64,000 bases of DNA from Thunnus maccoyii. Its lineage: Eukaryota > Chordata > Actinopteri > Scombriformes > Scombridae. The stretch spans positions 28,368,001 to 28,432,000 of the forward strand of contig NC_056540.1 in NCBI RefSeq assembly GCF_910596095.1. The letters are read 5' to 3'. Positions within the stretch are counted from its first letter, which is position 1. Each line of letters starts with the position of its first letter. A model generated the notes under the pieces. The model saw only the letters and a program-made list of their open reading frames with translations, was not told where the DNA came from and did not search any database. Made by a program: the position numbers and the translations under genes. Positions 1 to 12,601 of the stretch are shown here, piece after piece.

Positions 1-3000
1 GTAAAAACAGACTGTATTATGCAAAGATCTGACTGCCATTGTCATTGGATTCAAACCAGTTGACCTCTCATGTTGATGCAAAGTTTGCCTCTCTTTACAC
101 ATAAGCACTCAGGAAATGCTTTGGTTTCCTGTGTATGCAATGCAGCGGATCATTTTCTTCAGAGCAGTCTTGTGAATGGAGTGGTGTGTTTACTTCCTAC
201 TGGTTTGGCTTACAGAAGGAATTACCTGTGCATTCAGGAGCTGGTGTCCAAGGATCAAACCTTTCCATTGTATGTACAGCTCCAGATTTCATACTATATA
301 TTTTTCTCCCTTTTACCTCATTGCATTTGCATCACTTGCAGCGCAGTGTTACTCTAAGGTGTAATGCATTTTTTTTATCTGATGCCGATGTCTTTGCATT
401 TGATTTTCTTGAGGAGAAAGTCACGATCATCGACCAACTTGCATTAAATGGTGATGTAGAAAGAAAATAAAATAAAATAGTGTTGGCTTGATGTACCTTA
501 CACTAGAAGGCCTTGTTTTGGAAGACGCTACATGTAAATTGCCCTCCTTTCTGCTGCAGCCAGTACATTTTGTGAATATTTTATGTTGTAAATTTATTGT
601 TTGTCAGTTAGCAGGGACAATTTTAATATTTGAAAGACAAATAATTGACATCTGTCCTGTTAATTAGAAGAGGGACATCTCCCAAACCTAAAGAAATCCT
701 CCCTTCCAACCGTCCTTTTCGAAGACTTCCTTAATGCTATGTTGTGTGCATTCCATAAGTGCAGAGTACAGACTAACATGAGGCAGCTAAAAGTTGAAAA
801 TGGCAGCTCGAAGTTGAAAATGTCACCAACCCACAATATTTTAGTTCTGACATTTTGGCTGATTCTTAATGTGTAATTTCTATGTGTCATTATTAATTAA
901 ATGCCGCCTTCTCTTGTTTCTTGTGTTGGACTGGAATCTGTTTTGGCTCGTAGCATTTCTCATTGTGCCTACTACCCTTAATGTTATTAATATTAGTGTT
1001 ATTTATGTAGTTTTTACATTATAGGTTTTACATTTGTGAGTCAGAGCCTTGTCATGTATCACTAGGATCTGTGATTCAGTTCTTCCATAACAGACGTAGA
1101 TTCATCCAGTAAATCTGCCTGAGACAGATATGAGAATATTTTTAAGTGTCTATTAATGCACAGTAGTTTTCAACAATTTTAATAACTATTTTAAGAAATA
1201 TTTTATATAATTACCAGTGGTTTCACTATATTTTCATACATTATCTATTTATACACCAGCCTCCATATATGGGTGCCCACAGGAGGAGTTATAGTAGTTG
1301 TGAAATAAATGAATAAAAACCTGAATCTGCTGACAACTACATTATAATGTGTGGAAAGTTAAGTGTTACTTAGCCCAACCATCCCCCTTTCTGGCATCAG
1401 TCACTGAGGTGCTACTAGTAGGTTTAGAGATAAACAGGAAACGCAACTTTCTTGATGTGGTTACAAAGTGAAAACATTTGAGACCTGAGCTCTGTGAAGC
1501 TGTAGCACCTAAGCCGAGGTGCTGTGCAAGAGGATTTGTAGTATACTGCATTCTTGTAAATGTGGTTAGATTTAGAACTTCATTGGGCACCTTGGTGTAT
1601 TTTGATTGCCACTGTTTTCTCCTCGAAATCTACAGTAGCAAATGTTTAAACAAAAGGTCAAATAAATTATGTCAGCGTATCACTATAAGTAATGTAACAA
1701 CGCACAAAATGGCTTCTTCATGATATGGGTGAGAAAAAGGCAAAAAAAAACCCTTAAAAATCTGAAAATATTCAAAATAGTAACTCTCCATGGCATAAAT
1801 AAGTGTTCATTGTTTTTTGGGAGGTGACCAGACTGTCACTAGTCCAATTTGACACAAACCATATTACTATGCCACCCTTTTCATATAATAAATATCTATA
1901 TAGTAATATTGTCTATATGCTCATGTAATGTACTTTAAAATAACATCAGCTTTTTTGCAGTACATTTAGCAGTGCACGCTGCACTGATGTACACTGATGA
2001 ATTTGTAGAGTTTGCAAATTGCAGCTTACATTTGATTTGTCTTGAATAGTAAGGTTTCGGGAAATATCCAGTGGAAACAGGTGCTGTTAGCATTAAAAGA
2101 TTTGAAAAACTCAGCAGCAACATGTCTTTCCAGAAATCTACCTGTTGTTCTGCTTAATCAGTTTACCCGCCTGTGGGCAATTTTCAGGGGAACTACATTT
2201 TACTGCATTGATAGTCCAAATGACAACGAGCTCTACAGATTGTCCTAAAGTAGCGGTGTGGGGGTGGGGGTTATGAAAACTGTCTTTTTCTATTTCACAC
2301 TATCCAAACACATTTTCTGGCTAATGTAATGTGGATAGTTTGGGATTTTTATGGTGCAGTGTTGGTCATTGCAACGGCGGTGCTTACTGAATTTGCTACT
2401 GCTTTGGTACCTCTGATTGGCTGCTTATCCACAGCAGCGGCACCAAAGCTCATATTGAAGTCTGCCTGTCATGCCAAACTGACAGAGAAAACATAAAACA
2501 TTATCATTCTGGAACAAAGTTGAAATAATTAAAACTGGTGATGATAACCATCCACTGAATAAACAAAAAGGTGAATTACTTTCTCCTTAAAACGGGGACT
2601 TAGCAACAAAAGGAAACTTGAAACCATGCAATAGTTGGCTAATGGAAAGCTGGTCAATGCATGACCTTTTGTTAACTGTACCATGCTGTAACCTTACCCA
2701 GATTTTGTTGAATAAACTTAAAACAGAACCACAGAGGTGGCAGATCAGAAAATACTCATGAATTGTCTTATGATATAATTATCACATGGGTTGTTTTGGA
2801 ACCCACTGACAAACTGACATCCTGCCAATATGAGCAGTAGTTCAGAAAACGCTCATAAGTGTAAGTGTGAAAGACGATGACAATCAACACTTTATGTCGT
2901 TCAGATATAAGGTTTTTGTTGCATTTTAGACTCAAACGTGCTTGTAAGTTACACTGAGTTACACTAAGTTACTTGCATTAACCCTTTGAACCCGAGTGGT

Positions 3001-3950
3001 TAGTTTGCAGCCTTATAAGTGTCATTACTTTGTCACAGAGGTCACAAACATACTGCTGGAATCTGTGCAGCTACTCAGAAATCTGATTAAAAAATGATGC
3101 TCATCATAATCATAAAAGGTTGACTTTTTCTGTGCTTGTACTTTGCACATCCATTTCAGTGTAATCCTTCGTTCGGCTGTTCCTGTTAGGGGCCACCAAT
3201 GCGGATCATCTGTTTCCATCTCTTCCTGTACTCTACTACTGCCTCTACTATCTCTTCCTCAGTGTAATCAGGGCCTGTTATTAGCTAATGTGGCATTTAA
3301 AATACATTTAAATTACTAAAATGGAAATAAATGAGTACATTTGTGTAACATGACATAATAAAAACAATCACGTAGTCATGCTAATAATTGTGGAGACACA
3401 AAAGCATGGGTCTTAAAATGAGATTTAAAAGTAGTGCTGGAGTGAGAGGACCTGACCACTATTAGATTTTGGCTAACCTGCCAACTTACAAACAGTAAAG
3501 TTGACCTACTTTTCTGCTAAGCGCCATGGGACTGTACAGAATTTGTAATTGTTCCTAAAATAACTTGACAGTGTCAATGACTAATCACTGACTTGGTTTT
3601 CCATACAACTTGCGGACAGCTTGACTACTTCATTTGCCCTTAACGTTGAGGAAATTCAGCCGCCTACAGAGGCCACACACCTAATCCTCTCCCACATTGA
3701 TGTCATCTCTGCTAATACTAAGAGGTAATATCTGTCTCTATGACAGAATTTGTATTGTATCTTATTTTATGGGTAGGTCAATCCAAAACATAATGCAGAG
3801 ATGCATTAATCAATTAATACACAAGGGCTAAACAGTTTTTCGGACAAATATATTTGTAATCTTCTAAGGACATGCCTTCAAAACATTCTACTGTCAGCTT
3901 GTTTTTCATTATTTATACATATTAATATTGGCAATACACAGAACTCTTTA
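1..3950. other. Intergenic stretch, no gene recognised
   Basis: I see no exon I can assign. Short ORFs occur near 70-470 on the plus strand and are followed by AATAAA-like sequence near 465-475. By synteny (ADAD1/KIAA1109 lie beyond IL2 in mammals) this could be the 3' end of an upstream plus-strand gene, but no residue motif confirms it. A minus-strand ORF at 3025-3219 looks like repeat-derived coding debris. The rest is AT-rich and unremarkable. Confidence 0.4.
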
Positions 3951-3958
3951 AGACAACA

Positions 3959-4030
3959 TTTATTAAGTTATATCTTCAGGTTTAGAGCACCAAAATACAG
4001 CATATTAAATAAACAATAAATATATAAATA
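3959..4030 (-). promoter_or_regulatory. AU-rich element and poly(A) signal of the distal il2-type gene
   Basis: Read on the minus strand, about 555 bases after the stop codon of the cytokine gene, 4007-4030 holds overlapping ATTTA-type pentamers (ATTTATATATTTATTG). An AATAAA follows at 3964-3959. AU-rich 3' UTRs that speed mRNA decay are typical of inducible cytokines. That this segment is in the transcript is inferred from position. Confidence 0.55.
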
Positions 4031-4145
4031 GAAATTTAGAGCTTCACAAGAACTTACATCAAATACATTCTCATTGTTGGACATGTACTGAGAACTTTTA
4101 AATACAATTCACATCAGTTTCTTATAGAAATTACAGAAATATATA

Positions 4146-4215
4146 CAGTACTGGTCAAAAGTTTGGACACACATTCACTTAAGTGAGAAAGTGTCCAAAC
4201 TTTTGACTGGTACTG
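4146..4215. mobile_element. 70-bp Tc1-like MITE (near-perfect palindrome)
   Basis: Two 25-bp arms (CAGTACTGGTCAAAAGTTTG and its inverse, one or two mismatches) face each other across about 20 bp and are flanked by TA on both sides, the Tc1/mariner target duplication. All coding sequence is missing. It lies inside the inferred 3' UTR of the minus-strand il2-type gene, where the transcript would fold into a long hairpin. Confidence 0.8.
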
Positions 4216-4585
4216 TATGTAATTGTCAAAACATAAGATTATATTAATAAGTACTTAAACAAAAAAAACAACAAAACATTTAATATGAATATTTGCCTTG
4301 TCTCCATATTACAGTGACATGGTTATAAATGCAAATATTTTAGAGCAGTGTTAATACAAACATGTGTAGACGTTGCTTGGTTACATAAAACACTTTGATA
4401 CATTCTTGAAAAGTTGGTCTGCTTTAGAACCAGTGGCTGATTACACCATCTCCTACCAGCTGACGTTTAGTTCTCCATTCTTTGCAGTACACTGTAGCTG
4501 TATAGACTTCCTGCAGCATTTTGCTGTACTGATGGTGAAGCTGCGGCGCAAAGGTTGAAGCTGCAGCATAAAGGTTGCCCCTGTC

Positions 4586-5686
4586 TTATTGACCCGAGGC
4601 TTTTCCTCTCTCTTGACCATTTATTTGTTGAAATAAAGATTTCGTTTCCTTCAGAAAGTCCTGGAAAGAAGTTTCAGGCAATCCCTCACAGGCACATTCA
4701 CTGGAGTTTGTCAGAGGCTAGTGGGAGAAGACGATAAGTCAGTTAAGTCCTTTTGAGCAAAGTTCATGTTGTGTTAATCGCACTTTTTTAATCATTGGCG
4801 CATGATTTGGTAACACAGAATAAAGAAATACTTACGAAGGTCTTATTCCGTTTCTCGATTTCTGTAATCATAGTTTCAACCATGTCATTTATGTGTCCGT
4901 GGGGGTCATCGCATTCGATTCTGGCTGTTCCATCAAGTTCTCTCATAGCGCAGTCCAGTGCTGTAGTAAAGCATTTTTCCTATGTGTGAAAGAGAAAGAT
5001 GTTTTAGCTTTGTTTTACTGCTCTGACTGAGAAAAGAAGCTGTCACAGCTGTGAGAAGTACCAACACCTGCCAAGCTCATTTCCTGTACTAGAGAACCTT
5101 TTAAATGTGGTTTAGAAAAGCTCAACTAAACCTGAAGCATGAGCCTCTTTGATACTGGGGAGTACCCAATATGACTTTCTTCTGTTCTGACTTTATATTC
5201 ACAATCTGATCAGTCTGTCATCATCATCATATTTGGTTTGTGATAGTACATATATATACAATATTTCATTATTACTTGCGACTCACTGAAATTTCTGGGA
5301 ATGTATTATTATAGTTTAAAGTACTGTAAATCTAAAACTTTTTCACTGTTATCTATTATCTCAAATATTCTTTCTCTATAGTTTAGAAATACTGCTTTAG
5401 TCTAATTTTGAGATAACAAAATGTACCCTTACCTTCACGTTTTTTGGAGTATAGAAAGTTGAATCACTCAGCTGTTTGGACAGAAGAAAACATTGAACTG
5501 TATTAACAACTGGCAGAAAGTATGAAGCACACTTAGCAGAAAAACAATATTCAGCTTGAAATTACTTACACAGTTGACCTCATTCCTCAGAGAATCGAAA
5601 TTCCAGTCACTGGGGACAACAGGTTTTGCTTGAAGACAACCAAAGAGAGCAACAGTCCAAAAGGCAATCCTGATAAAGTGTTCCAT
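4586..5686 (-). CDS. il2: Interleukin-2-type cytokine, distal tandem copy (4 exons, 143 aa)
   Basis: Predicted secreted four-helix T-cell growth factor acting through common-gamma-chain receptors. Exons on the minus strand: 5686-5570, 5471-5433, 4979-4836 and 4717-4586, all introns phase 0 with GT-AG ends; TAA at 4588-4586. The protein starts MEHFIRIAFWTVALFGCLQA, a clear signal peptide. Candidate disulfide cysteines are C39, C55, C62, C75, C108 and C110; the CAC pair in the last exon is a family-style motif. N-glycosylation sequons are N97-K-T and N104-S-S. Helix D reads FQDFLKETKSLFQQIN, close in pattern to IL2/IL15/IL21. A TATAAATA box (5780-5773) lies about 87 bp upstream of the ATG. A paralogue sits 4 kb away. 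Family and exon model are firm; whether this copy is the orthologue called il2 or the one called il2-like is not settled by eye. Confidence 0.88.
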
Positions 5687-5772
5687 ATTCAGTCTTGAAG
5701 GCTTGTCAGTGTAATAAGCAAGTTGGTTAGTGAAAGTGTTGTATTGGTTTACTTAACCTCTGGGCTGCATTG

Positions 5773-5780
5773 TATTTATA
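5773..5780 (-). promoter_or_regulatory. TATA box of the distal il2-type gene
   Basis: TATAAATA on the minus strand, about 87 bp before the ATG at 5686. The neighbouring paralogue has the same octamer at nearly the same distance, which supports a real promoter kept through tandem duplication. Confidence 0.7.
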
Positions 5781-5799
5781 TTGCTGTTGGGTGGAAAGG

Positions 5800-8700
5800 G
5801 TGGGCTGAATAAGTTGTGTATCACCTAATGCATACAGCATTCTTTTTCCTTTAGGTGACTCTTGGGATTTTTTTTTTTTTGTCATGATGCTACTACAACG
5901 TGGTAAAATCCCTCTGACTTTAAGTTCAGCCTCTTTGTGAAACTAGGTTGGCTGTGGTGCAGAGGGTTTTTTTTTTTTCTCACTTTCTCTCTTTGCTCTG
6001 TGATGAATGTGTAGCACTCAGTATTTTTATACATGTTAAAACCTGGTGGTTTTTGTGTTATCTTAAGTTGATCTGCACAAATTAGCTTTTAACTGTGCTT
6101 TGAACTTATTTTCATGCAAGTTTTATGCATCTGTTTTGCAAGCAAGCAAACTTCGTGTATATAGCACCTTTTTAGAACAGGAGTAAAAAGAAGAGGAGAC
6201 TAAAAACTAAAATAATTGAAATACTATACACATCTTAAGATGTCCTGGCTAATTGACTCACAACGTGGGCTACATCTGGATTGTTCAAATCTGCCAATAA
6301 GTAATTCACCATGATGTGATCAGTGGAATATTCACTGATCACACCTTAATCAGTGGATAATATTCGCAACCGCTGAACCAACATCGAGGTGTTAAAACCA
6401 AACCAAATTTTCAAGATATTGAAAAAGATAGCAAGCTTGGGTCAGCATGGAAAAGTGCATAATATAAGCATATAATTTAATGATATGTATATTGAAATAT
6501 ATACAGAAATGCTGGTTTTAATACTGAAAGTTTGTTGAATAATACCATGTGGGATAAATGTGCTTCTTTGTTTGCATCTTTGGCATGTTGTACCGACATC
6601 CAGGAGTTCAAAGTTTATATTCAAATAACAGAAGATATGAGGGATTTTCTTTTATTATATTGGTTAATTGCCTCATTGGCAATCATCAGTCATTGCTCCT
6701 AGTTGTCTTTCCACTCAGTCTTTCCACATAGTCCATTTTACTTTCATGTGTGGGTGTATTCCTACCACCTCCACCATGTGCTGGTGTATTCCTCCTGCTT
6801 CTGAACGCAGGTAATTATACTATAAAACAATAAAACATTAACATTAAATGTTATCATGGCATTCCAAATCAACTTATCATCATAAAGACTATGAGGTCTT
6901 ATTCTTTACATACTCAGTTGTTACTTTATTCTGTATTACAGTGGGAGAAGGCAGTTATACTTTAGAGGTCGGTTATCATTTGTTTTCTTCTAAATCTAAA
7001 TTTCTTCTTAAATCTACAGAATAATAAAGTAGTAAAAGTGTTTTATTGCCTAATCTGTAAGATTTCTCAAGGCCCACCGATGTTCATCATCTGTGAATTT
7101 CATCAGCATACAAAATTACTGTGATGACTCTCACAGTCATTAAGCAGCTTAACTGATAGGTCTGTCTGAACAATGTTCACATATGAAGCCAGGAAAACAG
7201 TATTCACAGAGAAGATGGAGTTTCTGGATATTAATTTAAACTTAATACACCTAACCCTAATAAGTCCTCATTTTAGTGGCCAAGTGGGCAATTCTACAAT
7301 AACACATCATAGCATTTTTTTTATCCATCGCCCTTTTTGTGACATTATTAAAATTACAATTTGTTGTTACAATGATACAATTAGTAGACTTTAATACACC
7401 TACTTGGTTATGATGAGGGTAAACCTGGTTAATGAAAACTAATGTCAGCTGTTTGTGAACTCCAGTCTCTCATCCATCCACCCTGACCTCACATCACACT
7501 ACTTTTCTGCTTTTTTTTTTTTTTTTTTTTTAAGTGAACGTAATCAGTTTTACAGTTTTAACATGAGCAAAACTAAAGAATTGGTCATTGAACAAAGTGA
7601 CCAATGTTTGTGTTTTGTTTTTTTAAATGAAGTCATTTTTTATTTATAAAGCCCACAATCATAAATTTGCCAAAAGTTTTGGTTATTTCATACAAGGGAT
7701 TTGTGTTTTTAGCTCCAGTCAGACATGCACCACTTTTTTATTTAATCTGATTGCAATTAACTTTATCAATCTCATGTCTGAGAGAGTGAGTGAGAGAGAA
7801 AGAGAAAGAAATGTCTGGTTTCACATTCTAACTACTGTAATACATTTACAATCTCAATAATCTCTTGTGCACAAAATCGGTTTAATAAACAAAGAAACAC
7901 TGAGATCAGAGATCAGTCTTATCATATCAGATCAGTCTATAAAAACAAAATTTCCCTTTGTGGTGCAATTAGAGCAGAAGAGGTTAAAAACTCTTTATAA
8001 ACACAGTTGTCAGACTAGCATGCCCTCTATACAGTATATTTAATTTTCATTAATGCCAATTGTTGAATAAATGAATACCCAGTTAAGTGCTTTACATACA
8101 ACCAGTGAGCTAATATGAATTAAATGAAAGTAGCAACTTATTCATGTGTGAATAAAGCTGTAAGGAACATTAACATAAACCCACCTACGTCACCTATATC
8201 TAAATGACTATCAGCTATCACTTTAAAGGCATGATGAAACCAGCGATGTTACATATGAAATGTATGAAAAGGACTTTTGTCTGTGTGTTTGTCCCTGGTT
8301 TGAAGTGGGCAGGGCTCATTTGGAAAAAAACATGTCACAATGATACTTCCATGCACCGATCAGGATTTAGCATAATTTGGGACTGTTTGCTCAAGGTTTC
8401 AGGCCACTGAAAGCAAATTAATCGAGCTTTAAGTCTTAAACTCTTAATACATAATATCAAGGATTTTTTTTTTCCGAACTTTAAATTTGACTATTGCTTA
8501 TTTAGTTATGAGCATTCAGTGTTGTACAAAAAATGCAACATTTAACGGGGTCTTTACAATTTCCAATGCCATATTCCACAGCCCTTTTCCATGACTCGTT
8601 TTGAGCAAATTTAAAACTTAACATGCAATGACAAATACTCATAATATTCCTAAACTAATACTAAAGACTAGTGTTCAAGTACGTGCTTCTGGGGTGCTTT

Positions 8701-9000
8701 CTCACCTAATCTGTTTTGTTAGGTTCAAATGAACTCTGGTGCCTTTTCCCAGTTTGTTTGAGCTGATGAACACAAGATTTTATGATAGTTGATGTCATTT
8801 TAACACAAATTCAAGAGCTAATCTACTGTGAAATCCATCTGCTGATCATCATGTTAAGAAAAGGGAATTCACAATCTATATATGTATGTATGGCCTGTGT
8901 TTACATGAGAACTTTTTGTAACCATGGTGACATGTATGCGGGTCACCACATACACCAGAAAGTGAGCAGTAGTTGCAACATTAGTTAACACAAAAATCAT
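5800..9000. other. Intergenic gap between the two il2-type genes
   Basis: No coding exon seen. The first few hundred bases are the presumed upstream regulatory region of the distal copy, with poly-T runs near 5868-5880 and 5967-5979. There is a long poly-T near 7510-7531 and a GA-rich patch near 7780-7810. The rest is AT-rich without clear structure. Confidence 0.5.
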
Positions 9001-9013
9001 GCCTCACAGTTGC

Positions 9014-9104
9014 ATTTATTCACATTTTATTAGCAAATTTAAACATTATGTAAATTGGATGTGGTACATCAATTGCATAATAAATAAATAAATATATAAA
9101 TATA
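9014..9104 (-). promoter_or_regulatory. AU-rich element and poly(A) signals of the proximal il2-type gene
   Basis: On the minus strand 9104-9079 reads as overlapping ATTTA pentamers (ATTTATATATTTATTTATTT), about 110 bases after the stop codon. AATAAA-type signals follow near 9027-9014. This is the classic arrangement of an unstable cytokine mRNA. Confidence 0.7.
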
Positions 9105-9214
9105 GTATGAGAACTTTTTTCAGTGTTTCTTAACTCTTACTTGGAGAGACAACATTACATTTTTGCAGTGTGTAATATTAAATAGTGACAAAGTAGAGGA
9201 AACATCTTTTTGGG

Positions 9215-10434
9215 TCAGCGTCCCTGCGTCAGCGTGAGTTGGTTGATTTTTTGAGCCACCGTTTTTAAGTCCCCCACGAACTCTTTAAACTCCTTACGGG
9301 ATTCCCACTTGCACTCTGGAGAGCTTGCCTTGATCTGAGGAGAGGAGGCCGGTTTAGTATTGGATCATGCATTTTGAGTGAGGAGCTCAAATCTTAGTGA
9401 AATCATTTATTAAACAATAAAACACTGCCAGTACTCACTTTTATGAGGCTCAAAGCGTCCAAACTGTCGTTGATATACTCTCCATCATCTTCACACGTCG
9501 TCTGGGCGTCTTTCAGACCTTTACTGAAGTGCTCCAAGGCTGCAGCAAAGCAGTCTCTCTGCCAAAGACATAGCAATTCTTTGGGTTACACTTTAGTCCA
9601 ATGATGAAAATCAACCAAATTGTCAACCAAAAGTCAGTGAAAAGTTTAATCGAAATTAATTGACGTTGCCATCAATGTTAAAAGCTGATTGCAAGTATAA
9701 TGTGTTATTGTAAGATTTACTGTACAGTAGAGTTTAGTTTAAGAAAGTGGGAATTAAATCTCTTAATCGCCTGCAAAAATATTTAAGAAAAATATCAATA
9801 TTGAGAAAATAAATCTTCACCCCCTTGTGGTAGGCACTGGGATTGTGAACAAAAGCCAACATGAGAGAGAGAAGTCTCTGCTGGTGATGTAAACATAGTT
9901 GTAGAGCCTTGAGGTCAGGCTTGGTTGCTGCTATCTGTGAAAGCTGCATTAACATCCTGAATGTGTGCTTGATTTGCAGTGATCCCTTACCTCCACATTT
10001 GTTGGAGAAACGAATTTCATGTTGGATTCCTACAACAAAATGGAGAAAAGACATTTTTACTCATAAATTTCAGTTCAAGCATTTCCTTTCTTGGAACACC
10101 TGATCTTGACAGGATGATAGTGATAACTATAATAGAAAACTTTCTATTGATACATAAAATGCAACGCAGAGTGCTTATTGTAAAATCAAATAATCAAAAC
10201 GTTTACAGTAAAAAGAGTATAGGATTTCCAAATAGTTTCTATCAACATAGGCTTAAATGTTTGTTAGACTAAGATGCCTTTTATCATAAAATAACTTACA
10301 CATGAGACTTTTTCTTGTAGATCATCGATGCGCAGGTCGGAGATGAGGATAGTGGACGGGGTGGTGACAGGTTTTGCTTGAAGATACCCTACAAGAAACA
10401 ACATCCCCAGGGCGATTCTGAAACAGTGCTCCAT
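9215..10434 (-). CDS. il2l: Interleukin-2-type cytokine, proximal tandem copy (4 exons, 137 aa)
   Basis: Tandem paralogue of the cytokine gene about 4 kb away. Exons on the minus strand: 10434-10300, 10029-9991, 9558-9439, 9334-9215; all phase 0; TGA at 9217-9215. Signal peptide starts MEHCFRIALGMLFLVGYLQA, matching the sister copy (MEH.FRIA...LQAKPV). The 39-nt exon 2 encodes ESNMKFVSPTNVE, aligned with LSDSTFYTPKNVK in the sister. Cysteines C45, C61, C80 and C106 fit a two-disulfide layout; the second C of the sister's CxC is absent (CKW). Sequon N88-D-S. The C-terminal helix reads EFVGDLKTVAQKINQL. TATAAATA at 10526-10519, 85 bp before the ATG. Copies have diverged strongly in the mature part, so the duplication is old or they evolve fast. 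The symbol il2l (IL2-like) is provisional; the two names could be swapped. Confidence 0.87.
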
Positions 10435-10518
10435 GTTGAAGTTCTTAAAAAGCTTGATTTCACTTTCCTGTGAAGATCTCCAATAGCTCAGATTGTGTCT
10501 CCCTTTTGTTTCTTTGCT

Positions 10519-10526
10519 TATTTATA
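10519..10526 (-). promoter_or_regulatory. TATA box of the proximal il2-type gene
   Basis: TATAAATA on the minus strand, 85 bp before the start codon at 10434; identical octamer and spacing to the sister gene. Confidence 0.7.
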
Positions 10527-10754
10527 GGAGCAGCAGAGAAAATGAGTGGGGTGGAGTGAAAGGTGTGCTCTTGTAAGATTTTTTTTTTTTCCTATTAATC
10601 ATGTAGCATTTTTCCCTCATCAACTGCATGGTGAAAACCCAAAGTCAGAAAACATCAGGTGGGCACAAGAGTTCCCTTTCTGATAATGATTACTAAAAAG
10701 TTCAACCATTTGAACGGATCATTTTTAACTGATGTTTCTTGATTGTCATTCCTT

Positions 10755-11082
10755 TGTCAATAAAAATGGATTTTTCATATGTGTAAATATTATATACTTA
10801 TAAGTATATACTTATAAGTATTATATACTTATAAGTATTATATACTTATAAGTATATAATATGGTGGACTCATACATATATGTTAGTTGTGTTGCTTGCT
10901 ATTTTACTTTGATGTTGACTGGTGCTTTACAGAGTTCTTATCAGTATGAAAGTGAGCATCATGACGGTGTTGGTTTCCTCTATTTATTTTTTTTGAAAAT
11001 GAACAGCTTGCAAGACCACAAACTTGTTTCATGACTTTCATTTTATGTGTTTTTGGTTTGGCGTTAGCTGGGGCAGAAATGG
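10755..11082 (+). repeat. Inverted-duplication arm A with small ORF
   Basis: About 290 bp of this segment recurs in reverse orientation at 13211-13497 with few differences. Arm A carries an expanded tandem array of a 12-17 bp unit (tatacttataag, about four copies near 10788-10859) where arm B has one. A 57-codon ORF at 10861-11034 starts MVDSYIYVSCVACYFTLM and looks like a secretory leader; the same start codon and first 34 residues persist in arm B. No product is claimed. Confidence 0.85.
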
Positions 11083-12570
11083 CACTGGCATTTTGTCTCA
11101 AAAACAAAAAGACTATCTGAAAGCATCCATTGGAATGCAAAAACAAAACAAACAACAAAGAAAATGTGATCCAATTAAGTTATGTGCTGTCATTTATAGA
11201 ACTGCAGCTTTTAGGATTCAGAGCAGTAGCAATAAAGACGGGAGGTTTGGTTTATATATTTTTTTACTTGTTGCATAACATTATTTTGGGAGGTAAAAAG
11301 ATTTGTTTTGCCATCCCAGTAAGAATAGAGGCCTTTATTTACCTGAAATGAGCAGTAACTACAATGGACAGGAGTATGATGATAAAAGAAATGAAATGCA
11401 TGGTTTCTTTTACACTCACATGTTTTGGGGTTTCCCCACGAGAATCCCAGAACAGAGATGACCGTGTCAACAACCTCTGCTTATCACACCTTGTCACATT
11501 AGACATTGTCATCAGGTATTCTCCGTCTCTCAGTCTTTGATTGCTTCACCGGTTAGGTTTCAGTTTTGAGGTTTCTTCAGGAGTCACCAAATAATAATGA
11601 ATGTGACTGGATTTTGACGTGAATGAAGAGGGTGGGGAAATTTCTATCCATGGAATTTGTTGCAATGTTGGGGCATCCCTGCTGTTTCCGTGTCTTACTC
11701 TGAAGTCCTTGCCCACACTAAAGATTAGCTTTTGATATCAAGGTGGAAGTACCTTTTTAACTTTCCAGTCTGGTCAAATATGTTTCATTTACAATGCTCT
11801 TGACGTTTCTATCACATTTGTGTTTATTTTTTTTTTTATTTTTGTGGGTAAACTAAAGTAATCATAAACCAAATCCAAATTCAATTTTTGCAATATATGT
11901 TGCTGCAGATGCACAATTTAAATTTAAAATTCGAGGTTGAACTCAAATTTGACCCTGTGCAGATTTCCTGTTTCTATATGCCTTTATGTTCACTGAGATG
12001 TCAGTGTTGCAGGTTTGTAACCATAATCCTAAAAAAATATATGAATTATTATGTATTATTCAATCTCAAATTGGTCATAAAAATCTTCCGTATCCCACAA
12101 GTAACCCTACTTTCTAGCCTTCTAAGAACTTTCTCTGACTTAGCTCAACAAATTACTTTAAAGGGAACTATCATCAACAGATGTCTCATAAAATGTTAAT
12201 GCTTGAGCGTGGTAGATTATGATAGTGTGAGATAGCCAGATAAATCACTGGAAACCCTTCATGACAGGGACAGCATGCATTTTTTTTTTTTTTTTTTTTT
12301 TTTTTTTGAAAGTTCAAGAGCTCTAGAAAAGAGTCACTTTTACCACAAGCACAAAAACACCCATAGTACAAGGCATGTAAATCATGTTGTCCATGTTTGG
12401 GAACTTCCTCTTGCTTATAGGGGGTCCAGCACAATAATGATCAGACATTTGCATACAGGCTGAAACACTGATGGTTTCACGTTCTAGATGAGAAGCTGAC
12501 GGAACTCAGTTTGGGGTTGGTTAAGGCTGAAAAATTGCCGTTTGTAGAATCAGATAACCTACACATACAT
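11083..12570. other. Repeat-poor gap
   Basis: No exon or recognised element. A poly-T tract of about 29 bases lies at 12278-12307. ORFs of about 100 codons here are low-complexity or lack any family signature. Confidence 0.4.

Positions 12571-12574
<4 letters not shown>

Positions 12575-12601
<27 letters not shown>
12575..12601. repeat. (AT)n microsatellite
   Basis: Uninterrupted AT dinucleotides, about 13 units. Confidence 0.9.

Noticed and set aside
70-470. Overlapping ORFs in three plus-strand frames, possible terminal exon of an ADAD1-like gene
   Set aside because: No deaminase or other family motif could be read in any frame. The location alone is not enough, so only an intergenic note was made.
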